From: Micromonospora_J zhanjiangensis
GTDB taxonomy: Bacteria > Actinomycetota > Actinomycetes > Mycobacteriales > Micromonosporaceae
Direction: 5' to 3'
Assembly: GCF_042650605.1 (NCBI RefSeq)
Contig: NZ_JBHSBN010000016.1
Span: 62,001-126,000 of the forward strand
DNA: 64,000 nt
Under the pieces are notes generated by a model, which was not told where the DNA came from, did not search any database, and worked only from the letters and a program-made list of their open reading frames with translations. Shown piece after piece: positions 1 through 8,086 of this stretch. Every line of letters begins with the position of its first letter. The first letter of the stretch is position 1. Made by a program: the position numbers and the translations under genes.

Positions 1-489
1 GACGGCGGCGCCGGAGAGCACGTGCGGGGCGAAGACCATGGTACGGACCAGCCCGCGGCCCTTGAGCGCCTTGTTGAGCAGCAGGGCCACGGCCAGGCCG
101 AGGGCCATGCTGCCGGCCACCACGCCGACCATGAAGTAGGCCGTGTTCACCATGACGTCGCGGAACTCGGCGCCGGTGAACATGTCGACGTAGTTGTCCA
201 GCCCGACGAACCGCTTGACCGGTGCGATCATGTTCCAGTCGGTCAGGCTCAGGTAACCGTTGTAGACCACCGGCCAGTAGGAGAAGACGCCCAGCAGGAC
301 GAAGTTCGGCGCCACGAAGGCGAGGAAGATCAGGTATTCGCGGAGTCGGCCGGGCCGGCGCCGCGGGCGGACCGACCCGGACGGGACGCCGGCCGGCCGG
401 CCGGGGGTGCCACCCGACCGGCCGGCCCCCGATCCGGCGACGGGTGACCGCCGGGCGCCGGGTCGCAGCGTGGACTCGTTGACGCTCAC
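1..489 (-). CDS. Carbohydrate/glycerophosphate-type ABC transporter permease, 3'-truncated by the window edge
   Basis: The 163 visible residues start at GTG 489. They carry a Pro/Arg-rich cytoplasmic tail of about 50 residues and then a first membrane span (YLIFLAFVAPNFVLLGVFSY). The loop that follows (SLTDWN, FVGLDNYVDMF) is typical of MalF/UgpA-type inner-membrane permeases, and a second span (TAYFMVGVVAGSMALGLAVA) leads to LLNKALKGRG. The EAA loop that docks the ATPase lies beyond the window. The gene starts 15 bases after the glycerophosphodiesterase gene on the same strand, so a glycerophosphodiester (Ugp-like) substrate is likely, but a sugar cannot be excluded. Confidence 0.85.
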   Translation of the reverse strand, partial: MSVNESTLRPGARRSPVAGSGAGRSGGTPGRPAGVPSGSVRPRRRPGRLREYLIFLAFVAPNFVLLGVFSYWPVVYNGYLSLTDWNMIAPVKRFVGLDNYVDMFTGAEFRDVMVNTAYFMVGVVAGSMALGLAVALLLNKALKGRGLVRTMVFAPHVLSGAAV

Positions 490-503
490 GTCCGCACTCC
501 GGC

Positions 504-1253
504 TCAGTCGCCCTGGCCGGGTGCGCCGGCACCGGCACCCGCCGCGCAGCGGGCGAGCAGGTCCGAGATGTCGTCGGCGACGATGCCGTCCACCCCGTAC
601 GCGAGGGCGTCGGCGACCTGTCCGGGGTCGGCCAGCGGCCCCACCCAGACCCGGTAGCCGCGCTCGCGCATGGCCGGCACGCCGGCGGCGTCGGCGACCG
701 CCCAGCGCGGGCCGAAGTACTGCGGCCGCAGGGTGTCGAGCAGTTCCTCGGCGGGCGGTTCGGCGGCCGTCCAGTCCAGTCCGATCACCGCGTCCGGCTC
801 GTTCCGGCGCAACTCGATCAGCGCCTCCCGGCCACCCTTGCGGGCCGCGACGAAGATGGACCGCTCGAAGGCGTCACCACCGAATTCGCGCAGCGTCCGG
901 ACGGCCGGCGCGACCACGTCGTCGGTCTTCAGGTCGACCAGGAAGGTGGTCTCCGGGAACGCCGCGAGCACCTCCTCGAACAACGGCAGCCGATACCCGC
1001 CCAGGTCGCGTTGCCGCAGGTCGGACTGGGTAAGTTGCCGCAGGTCGGACAGGGTATGGTCGGCGAGTTGCCCGGGGACGCCCCAGAGCCGCTCGAGCGA
1101 CGCGTCGTGCAGCAGGACGATCTGCCCGTCCCGGGTCAGCCGCAGGTCGAACTCCAGCGTGTTGGCGCCCTTGTCGACGGCGGACTGCAACGAGGGCAGG
1201 GTGTTCTCGCGGTGCACGAGCGGGTCGCCTCGGTGCGCGATGGTCATGAACAC
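504..1253 (-). CDS. Glycerophosphodiester phosphodiesterase family protein
   Basis: A 249-residue cytosolic GDPD with no signal peptide. This family hydrolyses glycerophosphodiesters to glycerol-3-phosphate plus an alcohol. The motif HRGDP near residue 7, the ENT metal-site segment, EFDLRLTRDG and LLHD reproduce the (HR..EN..E.D...T.D...V..HD) signature, and the barrel ends with GVDGIVADD. GTG 1253 is preferred over ATG 1247 because AAGGAG lies about 6 bases upstream of it. An LRQ(L/R)TQSDLRQ segment comes from a short DNA duplication. The ABC permease 15 bases downstream points to a uptake-and-cleavage unit. The upstream 290-base gap holds a LacI-type palindrome and a TTAACACGA half-site, so the gene probably has its own regulated promoter. 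Confidence 0.88.
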   Translation of the reverse strand: MFMTIAHRGDPLVHRENTLPSLQSAVDKGANTLEFDLRLTRDGQIVLLHDASLERLWGVPGQLADHTLSDLRQLTQSDLRQRDLGGYRLPLFEEVLAAFPETTFLVDLKTDDVVAPAVRTLREFGGDAFERSIFVAARKGGREALIELRRNEPDAVIGLDWTAAEPPAEELLDTLRPQYFGPRWAVADAAGVPAMRERGYRVWVGPLADPGQVADALAYGVDGIVADDISDLLARCAAGAGAGAPGQGD

Positions 1254-1292
1254 GGGGGTCTCCTTGCGGCGGAGGTCGGAACCGACGCTTTT

Positions 1293-1308
1293 AACGCTCT
1301 AGAGCGTT
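1293..1308. promoter_or_regulatory. 16-bp perfect palindrome, LacI/GalR-type operator candidate
   Basis: AACGCTCTAGAGCGTT is a perfect palindrome 40 bases upstream of the GDPD start. The form AACGnnnnnnnnCGTT with a central TA is typical of LacI/GalR-family operators, but no LacI gene is in the window, so the regulator would be encoded elsewhere. Assignment is by motif shape only. Confidence 0.55.
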
Positions 1309-1321
1309 TCCTTCACGACGG

Positions 1322-1333
1322 TAGTTAACACGA
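1322..1333. promoter_or_regulatory. TTAACACGA half-site upstream of the GDPD gene
   Basis: TAGTTAACACGA shares TTAACACGA with the palindrome at 7817 and TAACACGA with the one at 8005. It may be a weak site of the same regulator, plausibly the DeoR protein encoded at 4809-5597. The gap 1334-1540 holds no gene; a degenerate TGTTAG/TGTTAA pair is visible around 1466-1482. Confidence 0.4.
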
Positions 1334-1540
1334 TGGACGCAAAGCGAGCAAGAGTCACGTAGCACGTCCGGCCAAAACGATCTGGTAACAAGCGTCCTGC
1401 CTGTTCAGGACGGATTCCACGGCACGATCGGCGGAGGCCACTCCCGGCCGGACGCCGAATGAGGGCTGTTAGTTTCAATGTTAAGAAGGCCGCTACCCGG
1501 CGTTAAACACCACGGCGGCGACCCCCGGCGGCCGGGCGGG

Positions 1541-2338
1541 TCAGCCCGTCGCCGTCGCCGCGGCCCGGATCAGCGGAAGCAGCTCCTCGAGCAGGGCCGC
1601 GCCGCCGGCCACCGTCTCGGCCGAGCCGGTGTGGTGGTTCGCCCCGTGCCGGTCCACCACCACCGCCCCCGCCTCCCGGGCCAGCACCACCCCGGCCGCC
1701 GTGTCCCACGGGTTGTTGGCCAGCATGACCAGCGCGTCCAACCGCCCGTGGGCGAGCCAGGCCAGGTCGATCGCCGCGGTGCCGAGCATCCGGATCCGCT
1801 GTACCCGGGGCACCAGCCGGGCCGTCACCGCGAGCCGCAGCCGGTTCGCCAGATCGGCGTCCGGGCCCACCGCGTAGTCACCGACCGCCACCACGGCGTC
1901 GGCCAGCTTGGCCACCCCGCTGGCCCGGATCCGCTCGCCGTCCGCGTACGCCCCAGCACCGGTCACCGCGTGGTAGCGGGTGCCCAGGAACGGCGCCTCG
2001 ACCACGCCGAGCACTGCCCGGTCGCCGCGCACCAGGCCGAGCGAGACCGCGCACAGCGGCAGCCCGTGCACGAAGTTGACCGTCCCGTCGACCGGGTCGA
2101 GCACCCAGGTCAGCTCCGCCGCGGCACCGGAGCGGCCCTCCTCCTCGCCGAGGAACCCGACCTGCGGCGTCCGCTCCCGCAGCAGGTCGCGTACCGCCCG
2201 CTCGACCGCGTAGTCGACCTCGGAGGCCATGTCCCGGTCGCCCTTGGCGGTCAGCGCGCCGGGGAACCGGGTGCGGATCAGCTCGGCCGCGACGCCGGTC
2301 GCCGCCTGGGCGACCGGCAGCAGCTCGGCCGGGTTCAC
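1541..2338 (-). CDS. Inositol monophosphatase family phosphatase
   Basis: A 265-residue Mg2+-dependent sugar-phosphate phosphatase. The metal-binding signatures are intact: GEEEG near residue 65, DPVDGTVNFVHGLP near 82, and WDTAAGVVLAREAGAVV near 213. GTG 2338 is chosen because it overlaps the stop of the upstream dehydrogenase by 4 bases (GTGA), showing translational coupling. It is the last gene of the kinase/DeoR operon. Substrates of this family include inositol phosphates, histidinol phosphate and PAP; the operon context suggests an inositol- or polyol-phosphate, which is inference. Confidence 0.88.
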   Translation of the reverse strand: MNPAELLPVAQAATGVAAELIRTRFPGALTAKGDRDMASEVDYAVERAVRDLLRERTPQVGFLGEEEGRSGAAAELTWVLDPVDGTVNFVHGLPLCAVSLGLVRGDRAVLGVVEAPFLGTRYHAVTGAGAYADGERIRASGVAKLADAVVAVGDYAVGPDADLANRLRLAVTARLVPRVQRIRMLGTAAIDLAWLAHGRLDALVMLANNPWDTAAGVVLAREAGAVVVDRHGANHHTGSAETVAGGAALLEELLPLIRAAATATG

Positions 2339-3333
2339 CGCCGGCCCAGGTACGCGAGGACCTCGTCGGCGGCCAGCGTGGCGGCCCGCTCGGCGGTCTG
2401 CCGGGTGGCCCCGGCCAGGTGCGGCGTCAGCACCGTCCGGGGCGCCGTCCGCAGCCGGGAGTCGGCCGGGATCGGCTCGGCGTCGAAGACGTCGAACGCG
2501 GCGGCGCCGAGGTGCCCGGCCTGGAGCGCGTCCACCGCGGCGTCGTAGTCGAGCAGGCCACCGCGGGCGGTGTTGACCAGGACGGCGCCGCGCGGCAACC
2601 GGGCCAGCTCCGCCGCGCCGATCATGCCGGTGGTGTCCGGGGTGAGCCGGGCGTGCAGGCTCAGCACCGACGAGCGGCGCAACAGGTCGTCCAGCCCGAC
2701 CGACTCGGCGCCGTCCAGGGTCGCCGGGTCCGCGTACGGGTCGTGCACCAGCACCTCGGCGTCGAAGGCGCGCAGGATCCGGCCCACCCGCCGGCCGATC
2801 GCGCCGTACCCGACCAGGCCGACGGTGCTGCCGGCCAGTTCGGAGCCGACGGCGTCCAGCGCGTACAGGTCGCTGCGCCACTGGCCGGCGCGCACCCCGG
2901 CGTCGGTGTCCGGGACCCGGCGCAGGGCGGCCAGCAGCAGCGCGACGGTGTGCTCCGCGGCGGCCACCGCGTTGCGACCCGGGGTGGTACGTACCTCGAC
3001 GCCCCGGTCGGCGGCGGCCTTCAGGTTGACGTTGACCGGACCGCCGCGGCAGACCACCACCAGTCGCAGGTCCTCGGCGGCGGCCAGCACCCGGGCGGTC
3101 AGCGGGGCCATCTGGGTGACCACCGCCTGCGCCCCGGGCAGCGCCGCGATCAGCTCGTCCTCGTCGCCGGACGCCTCGTCGACCTCCGCGACCGGGCCGA
3201 ACGGCGTGTGCGGCCAGGGCAGGGTGAGTTCGGGCAGCTCGACGCCGGCGCCGAGCCGGTCGCGCAGCGCGTCGGTCAAGAGCTGGGGAGTGACGAAGTG
3301 GTCGCCGACGACCAGGATCCTGTTCAGTTGCAC
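2335..3333 (-). CDS. D-isomer-specific 2-hydroxyacid dehydrogenase
   Basis: A 332-residue NAD-dependent dehydrogenase of the SerA/PdxB/formate-dehydrogenase fold. The Rossmann motif GLVGYGAIGRRVG lies near residue 163. The catalytic triad is visible: Arg in NTARGG, Glu in DVFDAEP and His in LTPHLAG. There is no ACT or ASB domain, which argues against a housekeeping phosphoglycerate dehydrogenase and for a catabolic reductase or oxidase. It starts about 40 bases after the kinase stop, and its stop overlaps the phosphatase start. Similar enzymes accompany FGGY kinases in sugar-acid and polyol catabolic operons; the substrate is unknown here. Confidence 0.88.
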   Translation of the reverse strand: MQLNRILVVGDHFVTPQLLTDALRDRLGAGVELPELTLPWPHTPFGPVAEVDEASGDEDELIAALPGAQAVVTQMAPLTARVLAAAEDLRLVVVCRGGPVNVNLKAAADRGVEVRTTPGRNAVAAAEHTVALLLAALRRVPDTDAGVRAGQWRSDLYALDAVGSELAGSTVGLVGYGAIGRRVGRILRAFDAEVLVHDPYADPATLDGAESVGLDDLLRRSSVLSLHARLTPDTTGMIGAAELARLPRGAVLVNTARGGLLDYDAAVDALQAGHLGAAAFDVFDAEPIPADSRLRTAPRTVLTPHLAGATRQTAERAATLAADEVLAYLGRR

Positions 3334-3373
3334 GGTGCGGGGGTGTCCTTCCTGAGGTGTCTCGTCCGGTCGG

Positions 3374-4831
3374 TCAGACCTGGCCCCAACCGGCGCGGGC
3401 GTTGGCCACGTGGTCGAGGTAGCGGGCGTACCCGTCGGCGTACCGGCGGGCCGCCACGGGGTCCGGGTGGTGCACGCGACCGGCGTCCGCGGGGGCGGTG
3501 GCCGGCTCGCCGAGCACCCGGCGGGCGGCCAGGGCGGCGCCCAGCGCGCCGACCTCCTGGCCGGCCAGCACCCGGACCGGCCGGTCCAGCACGTCGGCGA
3601 GGATCTGCGCCCAGGCGGTCGAGGCCAGCCCGCCCCCGCAGGCGACCAGTTCGCCGGTCAGCCCGGCGGTGGTGAGGCAGTGCCGGGCGCTGTAGGCGAC
3701 CGCCTCGCAGACCGCCCGGACCAGGTCCGCCGGACCGGTGCCCAGGTGCAGACCGTCGATCCGGCCCCGGGCCCGGGGCGCCACGAACGGCGCCCGCTCC
3801 CCCGACTCGGCGAGGTACGGCAGCACCGTCAGGCCGTCGGACCGCCCCTGCGCCAGCAGGCGGGGCAGGTCGGTGAGGTCGGCACCGACCAACCGGAGCA
3901 CCCAGTCCAGGGCGGCGGTGCCGACCATCGCGGGCAACGCCCGCAGCCAGCGGTCCGGCTGCCAGGTGCTCAGCACGAAACCGCACGGCTCGCCGGCGGC
4001 ATCCGGCCGGTCGACCAGGACCTGGCAGGCCAGCGTGGTGCCGAGGATGAGCAACCCGTCGCCGGGCCGGGTCACGCCGGCCCCCCAGGCCGAGGCGGGC
4101 AGGTCGTACGGGGCGGCCACCACCGGCGTACCGGCGGGCAGCCCGGTGCCGTCGGCGGGCGACGGCAGCAGCCGGCCGTACGGGGTGTCGTGCACCGGGG
4201 CGAGCAGGTCCCGCCGGTGCGCCAGGCCGCAGGCGGCCAGCAGTTCGTCGTCGTACCGTCGGGTGCGCGGATCCAGGAACGGCATGGAGGCGTCGCTGGG
4301 ATCGGTGGCCCGTTCCCCGGTCAACCGTTGCAGCACCACGTCCTTGCAGTACGCGGCGGTGGCGGCCCGGTCGAGGGCGGCCGGTTCGTGCTCGTCCAGC
4401 CAGGCCAGCAACGGACCGGACGCGCCGGGGAACATCAGCCCGCCGGTACGCCGGTAGGCCGACTCCAGCAGCCCACCGGCGGCCCAGCGCTCCACGATCG
4501 ACGCGGCCCGGCCGTCCATCCAGGAGATCGCCGGGCGGACCGGCCGACCGGCCGGGTCGACCAGCCACAGCCCGTCGCCCTGCGCGGTGACGCCGACGCC
4601 GGCCACCGGCCGGTCGACGGCGGCGGTCAACTCGGCCAGCACCTGCCGGACCGAGTCGACCACCTGGTCGGCGTCCTGCTCGTACCAGCCGTCGGCGACC
4701 CGGTGCAGCGCGGTGGGCCGGGCCACCCGGGCCAGCGGCACACCGGCCGGGTCGAACGCCACGGCCTTGGTGACCGTCGTGCCGGCGTCCACGCCGACCA
4801 CGACGGGTTCAGGCGACCTCGTAGCTGACAC
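3374..4831 (-). CDS. FGGY-family carbohydrate kinase, erythritol/xylulose-kinase-like
   Basis: A 485-residue ATP-dependent sugar kinase. The N-terminal phosphate loop VGVDAGTTVTKAVAFD, the substrate-loop segment GVGVTAQGDGLWLVD and the C-terminal FGGY motif region (ELVACGGGLAS.AWAQILADVLDRPV) are intact. The QGDGLWLV loop resembles erythritol/L-xylulose kinases rather than glycerol kinase. GTG 4831 lies inside the end of the DeoR gene (23-base overlap), so the two are coupled. It probably phosphorylates a C4-C5 polyol or ketose. A second FGGY kinase at the head of the operon is only distantly similar, so the two likely act on different substrates. Confidence 0.87.
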   Translation of the reverse strand: MSATRSPEPVVVGVDAGTTVTKAVAFDPAGVPLARVARPTALHRVADGWYEQDADQVVDSVRQVLAELTAAVDRPVAGVGVTAQGDGLWLVDPAGRPVRPAISWMDGRAASIVERWAAGGLLESAYRRTGGLMFPGASGPLLAWLDEHEPAALDRAATAAYCKDVVLQRLTGERATDPSDASMPFLDPRTRRYDDELLAACGLAHRRDLLAPVHDTPYGRLLPSPADGTGLPAGTPVVAAPYDLPASAWGAGVTRPGDGLLILGTTLACQVLVDRPDAAGEPCGFVLSTWQPDRWLRALPAMVGTAALDWVLRLVGADLTDLPRLLAQGRSDGLTVLPYLAESGERAPFVAPRARGRIDGLHLGTGPADLVRAVCEAVAYSARHCLTTAGLTGELVACGGGLASTAWAQILADVLDRPVRVLAGQEVGALGAALAARRVLGEPATAPADAGRVHHPDPVAARRYADGYARYLDHVANARAGWGQV

Positions 4832-5597
4832 CGTTCTCCCGCATCTCCCGGAGGCTGTTCTCGGGGGCGCTGGCGTCGGTGAGCACCAGGTCGAAGTCCC
4901 GCAACGGGGCGACCCGGTGCAACGCCACCCGACCGAGCTTGGTGTGGTCGACCATCAGCACCGCCCGCTGCGCGGCCCGGATCATCGCCCGCTTGACCAG
5001 TACGATCTCCTGCTCCTGGTGGTAGGCGTAGCTGCCGGACACCGCGGAGGTGGAGGCGAAGAGCAGGTCGACCCGCAACGCCTCGATCGCCTCGATGCAG
5101 GGCACGCCGAGGAACGAGTCGTGGGTGGCGAAGTACTCGCCGCCGAGCGAGAGCAGCCGGATGCCGCGTACCCCGGAGAGCAGTTTGATGGTCTCCAGGA
5201 AGTTGGTGATGACCGTCAGCGGCGCGGCGTCGTGCAGCAGCCGGGCGAGTTCCAACGTGCTGGTCGAGTCGTCCAGCATCACCGCCATGCCCGGTTCGAT
5301 CAGTTCGCGGGCCCGCCGGGCCAGCGCCAGCTTCTCCTGCCGGGAGGCACGCAGCCGGTAGGAGACGTTGGACTCGAAGACGCTGGACGGTTGGGCGCTC
5401 ACCCCGCCCCGGAACTTGCGGACCACGCCCTGGCGTTCCAGTTCGTCCAGGTCGCGGTGGATGGTCATCAGGCTGACGTGGAACATCTCGGCCAGTTCGG
5501 TGGCCGAGACCGAACCGTGTTGCAGGACGTGTTCGGCGATCTCGGCCTGGCGTTGGGCGGGGCGACCGCGGTCGGCCTGCGGTTCGGAAGCACTCAT
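4809..5597 (-). CDS. DeoR-family transcriptional regulator of the kinase operon
   Basis: A 262-residue regulator. Its N-terminal winged helix (SVSATELAEMFHVSLMTIHR, residues about 28-47) is followed by the family segment DLDELERQGVVRKFRGG. The C-terminal sugar-phosphate sensor domain resembles ribose-5-P isomerase (DDSTSTLELA, TNFLETI, LGGEYFATHDSFLG). ATG 5597 overlaps the phosphatase stop (ATGA). It most likely senses a phosphorylated intermediate made by one of the flanking kinases. A perfect TGTTAA-C-TTAACA palindrome in front of the first operon gene has the same arms as the classical DeoR operator (TGTTA...TAACA), which suggests autoregulation. Confidence 0.88.
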   Translation of the reverse strand: MSASEPQADRGRPAQRQAEIAEHVLQHGSVSATELAEMFHVSLMTIHRDLDELERQGVVRKFRGGVSAQPSSVFESNVSYRLRASRQEKLALARRARELIEPGMAVMLDDSTSTLELARLLHDAAPLTVITNFLETIKLLSGVRGIRLLSLGGEYFATHDSFLGVPCIEAIEALRVDLLFASTSAVSGSYAYHQEQEIVLVKRAMIRAAQRAVLMVDHTKLGRVALHRVAPLRDFDLVLTDASAPENSLREMRENGVSYEVA

Positions 5598-6265
5598 CGC
5601 GTCCTCGGTTGGTCGGCGTCGGTGACGGGCTGATGCTGCCATTCCATCGGCACCGGCACGTTGTAGGCCAGCAGGGCCACCGGCTCGTCGGCGCCGTCGG
5701 CGAACCGCAGGGTGACCGTGGCCGCCGGGTCGAACGCGGGCAGCCGGCGTCGGTACTCGCTCAGCGGGATGCCCAGCACCGCGCAGCTGACCAGCCGGAT
5801 CAGCGTGTTGTGCGCGACCACCAGCAGCCGTCCACCGGGGTCGGCGGCGACCAGGTCGGTCAGCGCCGCGAGGGCCCGGTCGACCGCGGCGGCGGGCGGT
5901 TCGCCGCCGGGGAAGCTGTGCGCCACCGGGTCGGCGACGAACCGTTCGACCAGCCGTGGGTCCTCGGCCCGCAGGTCGTCGAGGGTACGTCCCTCGGCGA
6001 TCCCGAAGTCCACCTCGCGCAGCCGCGCGTCCACCCGGGCGGTCAGTCCGGTCGACGCCTCGGTCGGCGCCACGGTGGCCCGGGCCCGGGCCATCGACGA
6101 GCAGCCGAGGCTGGTGAAGCCCTGACCGGCGGCCCACCGCCCGAGCGCCTCGGCCTGCCGCTCACCGTACGGGTCGAGGGGGATGTCGCTGCGGCCGGCG
6201 TACCGGTTCGGCGAGTGCCACCCGGTACGGCCGTGCCGGGCCAGCACCACCACGGTCCGGGTCAT
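5594..6265 (-). CDS. Histidine phosphatase (phosphoglycerate-mutase-like) family protein
   Basis: A 223-residue branch-1 histidine phosphatase. The phospho-acceptor motif is ARHGRTGWH (residues 8-16) and the second catalytic His is in VVAHNTLIRL near residue 155; R and E of the proton-donor region (REVDFGIAEGRT) are also present. It overlaps the upstream kinase stop and the DeoR start by 4 bases each. In a catabolic operon it more likely dephosphorylates a sugar phosphate than interconverts phosphoglycerates. The substrate is not deducible. Confidence 0.85.
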   Translation of the reverse strand: MTRTVVVLARHGRTGWHSPNRYAGRSDIPLDPYGERQAEALGRWAAGQGFTSLGCSSMARARATVAPTEASTGLTARVDARLREVDFGIAEGRTLDDLRAEDPRLVERFVADPVAHSFPGGEPPAAAVDRALAALTDLVAADPGGRLLVVAHNTLIRLVSCAVLGIPLSEYRRRLPAFDPAATVTLRFADGADEPVALLAYNVPVPMEWQHQPVTDADQPRTR

Positions 6266-7773
6266 CGCGCCGGCTCCGGTTCGGGCCGCGACCCGGCGCT
6301 CGGGGCCGGGTCGATGTAGCCGCGGTCGCACAGCGCGTCGAGGAAGCGGTGGTAGGTGGGAGTGAACCGGTCGACGGCCGCCGGCCGGGGTCGCACCACC
6401 CGGGCCGGGCCGACCATCCGGGCGGCGGTGTCCGCCAGCGGGCCGTCGCCGGCCGCCGCCACGACCGCCATCCCGAAGGCCGGTTCGGAATCGGCCGGCA
6501 GCAGCAGGTCCCGGCCGAGGATGTCGGCCCGCAACTGGTTCCAGTAGTGGCTGCGGGTCGCGCCGCCGGTGATCGACAGCGGACCGCTCACGTCGGCGCC
6601 CAGTCGCCGCAACGAGTCGAAGCAGAGCCGCTCGACGAAGGCGACGCCCTGCAGGACGGCGGCGTACCGGTCCCCGTCGTCGGTGAACGTACCGAGGTCG
6701 AAGGGCTCGGCGTCCGGACGCACGAACGGGAACCGCTCCCCCCGGGAGGCCAGTGGGTAGCTCAGGCCACCCGCCGGTTCGTGCCCGGCGGCGGCCGCTT
6801 CGAGCCGGTCCCGGTCGGCGCCGGGGAAGCGGACCGCCAGGACGCCGGCACCGACGTTGGAGGCGCCGCCGGGCAGCCAGCCGCCGTCCGGGTGCCGGTG
6901 CGAGTAGACCGCGCCGCCCGGGTCGGTGAGCCGTTCGACGGTGACCCCCTTGAGTACCAGGGTGGTGCCGAGGACCGAGTTCCAGGCGCCGGGGCGGAGC
7001 GCACCGGCGGCGGTCTGGGCGGCGCAGCCGTCGGTCAGGCCGGCCCGGACCGGTACGCCCACCGGCAGGCCGGTGTGTCCGGAGCCGACCCGGTCGACCC
7101 GGCCGATCTCCCGACCCGGCCGTACCACGGCGGGCAGCAGCTCCTGCGGGACACCGAGCGCGTCCAGCACGCGGGTCGGCCAGCCGTCCGCGTCGAGGTC
7201 GTAGCCGGTCTTCAGGGCGTGGCTCCAGTCGGTGGCGACCGGCCCGCCGGTCAGCCGGCGGGCCAGGTAGTCCGCACTGTGCAGCAGGGAGAGCCGGCCC
7301 GCGATGGCGTCCGCCCGTACCCCCTGGGGGGCGTGTCGCAGCAGCCAGAGCAGCTTGGGCAGCGCCCACGAGCGCTGCATCGGGTAGCCCAGCGCGGCCC
7401 ACCGGGTGGCCCCGACCCGGGCCACCTCGGCCGCCTCGGCGCCGGCCCGCGCGTCGTCGTACATCAGGGCCGGGGTACGGGGTCGGGCGTCGGCGTCGGC
7501 CAGCAGGAACGTGCCGGAGGTGCTGCAGATGGCCAGCCCGGCGACCCGGTCGGGGCGCTGCCCGCGCAGCGCCTGCCGGCACGCGTCGCCGAGCACCCGC
7601 CACCACTGCTCCGGGTCCTGTTCGTGGGTGCCGGCGCCGCGGTGGCTGGTGAGCGGGCCGGATCCGCTGCCGACGACGACACCCTCGCCGTCGACGAGCC
7701 GTACCCGCAGGCTCTGGGTGCCGACGTCCACGCCCGCCCACAGATCGGGGCTGTCCGGCTGGTTGATCAACAT
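6262..7773 (-). CDS. FGGY-family pentulose (D-ribulose-like) kinase
   Basis: A 503-residue kinase heading the operon. Visible are the P-loop-like AGVDVGTQSLRVRLVD, the sugar-site segment AICSTSGTFLLAD, and LLHSADYLARRLTGG...DWSHALKTGYD, which resembles the D-ribulose/pentulose kinase branch. A GTTLVLKG phosphate loop precedes the C-terminal SITGGATRSHYWNQLRADIL. ATG 7773 is used; a GGGAGG lies rather far (about 12 bases) upstream. The promoter region to its 5' side carries the best operator candidate (7817-7829). Downstream genes follow without gaps, so one transcript of about 6.2 kb through 1541 is likely. Confidence 0.87.
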   Translation of the reverse strand: MLINQPDSPDLWAGVDVGTQSLRVRLVDGEGVVVGSGSGPLTSHRGAGTHEQDPEQWWRVLGDACRQALRGQRPDRVAGLAICSTSGTFLLADADARPRTPALMYDDARAGAEAAEVARVGATRWAALGYPMQRSWALPKLLWLLRHAPQGVRADAIAGRLSLLHSADYLARRLTGGPVATDWSHALKTGYDLDADGWPTRVLDALGVPQELLPAVVRPGREIGRVDRVGSGHTGLPVGVPVRAGLTDGCAAQTAAGALRPGAWNSVLGTTLVLKGVTVERLTDPGGAVYSHRHPDGGWLPGGASNVGAGVLAVRFPGADRDRLEAAAAGHEPAGGLSYPLASRGERFPFVRPDAEPFDLGTFTDDGDRYAAVLQGVAFVERLCFDSLRRLGADVSGPLSITGGATRSHYWNQLRADILGRDLLLPADSEPAFGMAVVAAAGDGPLADTAARMVGPARVVRPRPAAVDRFTPTYHRFLDALCDRGYIDPAPSAGSRPEPEPAR

Positions 7774-7816
7774 CGGCGTCCGCGCCTCCCACGAGCATCC
7801 TGCGAGCAGGAGTCGA

Positions 7817-7829
7817 TGTTAACTTAACA
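7817..7829. promoter_or_regulatory. Perfect palindrome TGTTAACTTAACA, DeoR-type operator candidate
   Basis: TGTTAA-C-TTAACA lies 44 bases 5' of the first operon gene and is followed by CGAG. The arm sequence matches the TGTTA/TAACA arms known for E. coli DeoR. Because the operon encodes a DeoR protein, this is the most economical candidate for its binding site. Confidence 0.6.
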
Positions 7830-8004
7830 CGAGCTCTCTGTGAACCTGGGTGCTGCGCGTTGTTAGCCGGAACCCCTCTCCCGAGGATCTCCGCGACCAG
7901 TAATGCGCTGGTCAGAGCCGTTGTATGGCAAAGCCCCGCCGATCCGGGGACGACCGCTCCACGGCGTCGGCGAGTGATGCCCGGTTGATAAGTGGAAAGA
8001 TCGA

Positions 8005-8018
8005 GTGTTAACTAACAC
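8005..8018. promoter_or_regulatory. Palindrome GTGTTAACTAACAC upstream of the PiT gene
   Basis: Arms GTGTTA and TAACAC flank AC, about 70 bases before the PiT start. TAACACGA at its right side is identical to the other two sites. Spacing between half-sites is one base longer than at 7817 when aligned on TGTTA, so affinity may differ. Confidence 0.55.
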
Positions 8019-8086
8019 GACATGCCACGGGATCGGACGATACGAGTCCGACTCGGTAACCCCGGCCGGGCCGGGCGGAGGTGCTG

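Larger units (their letters stand above)
7774..8086. promoter_or_regulatory. Divergent promoter region between the kinase operon and the PiT gene
   Basis: 313 bases without a gene and clearly less GC-rich than the flanks. They contain two palindromes of the same family, one near each divergent start, plus a lone GTTGTTAG half-site near 7858. A shared regulator for both transcription units is inferred from this arrangement. Confidence 0.6.
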
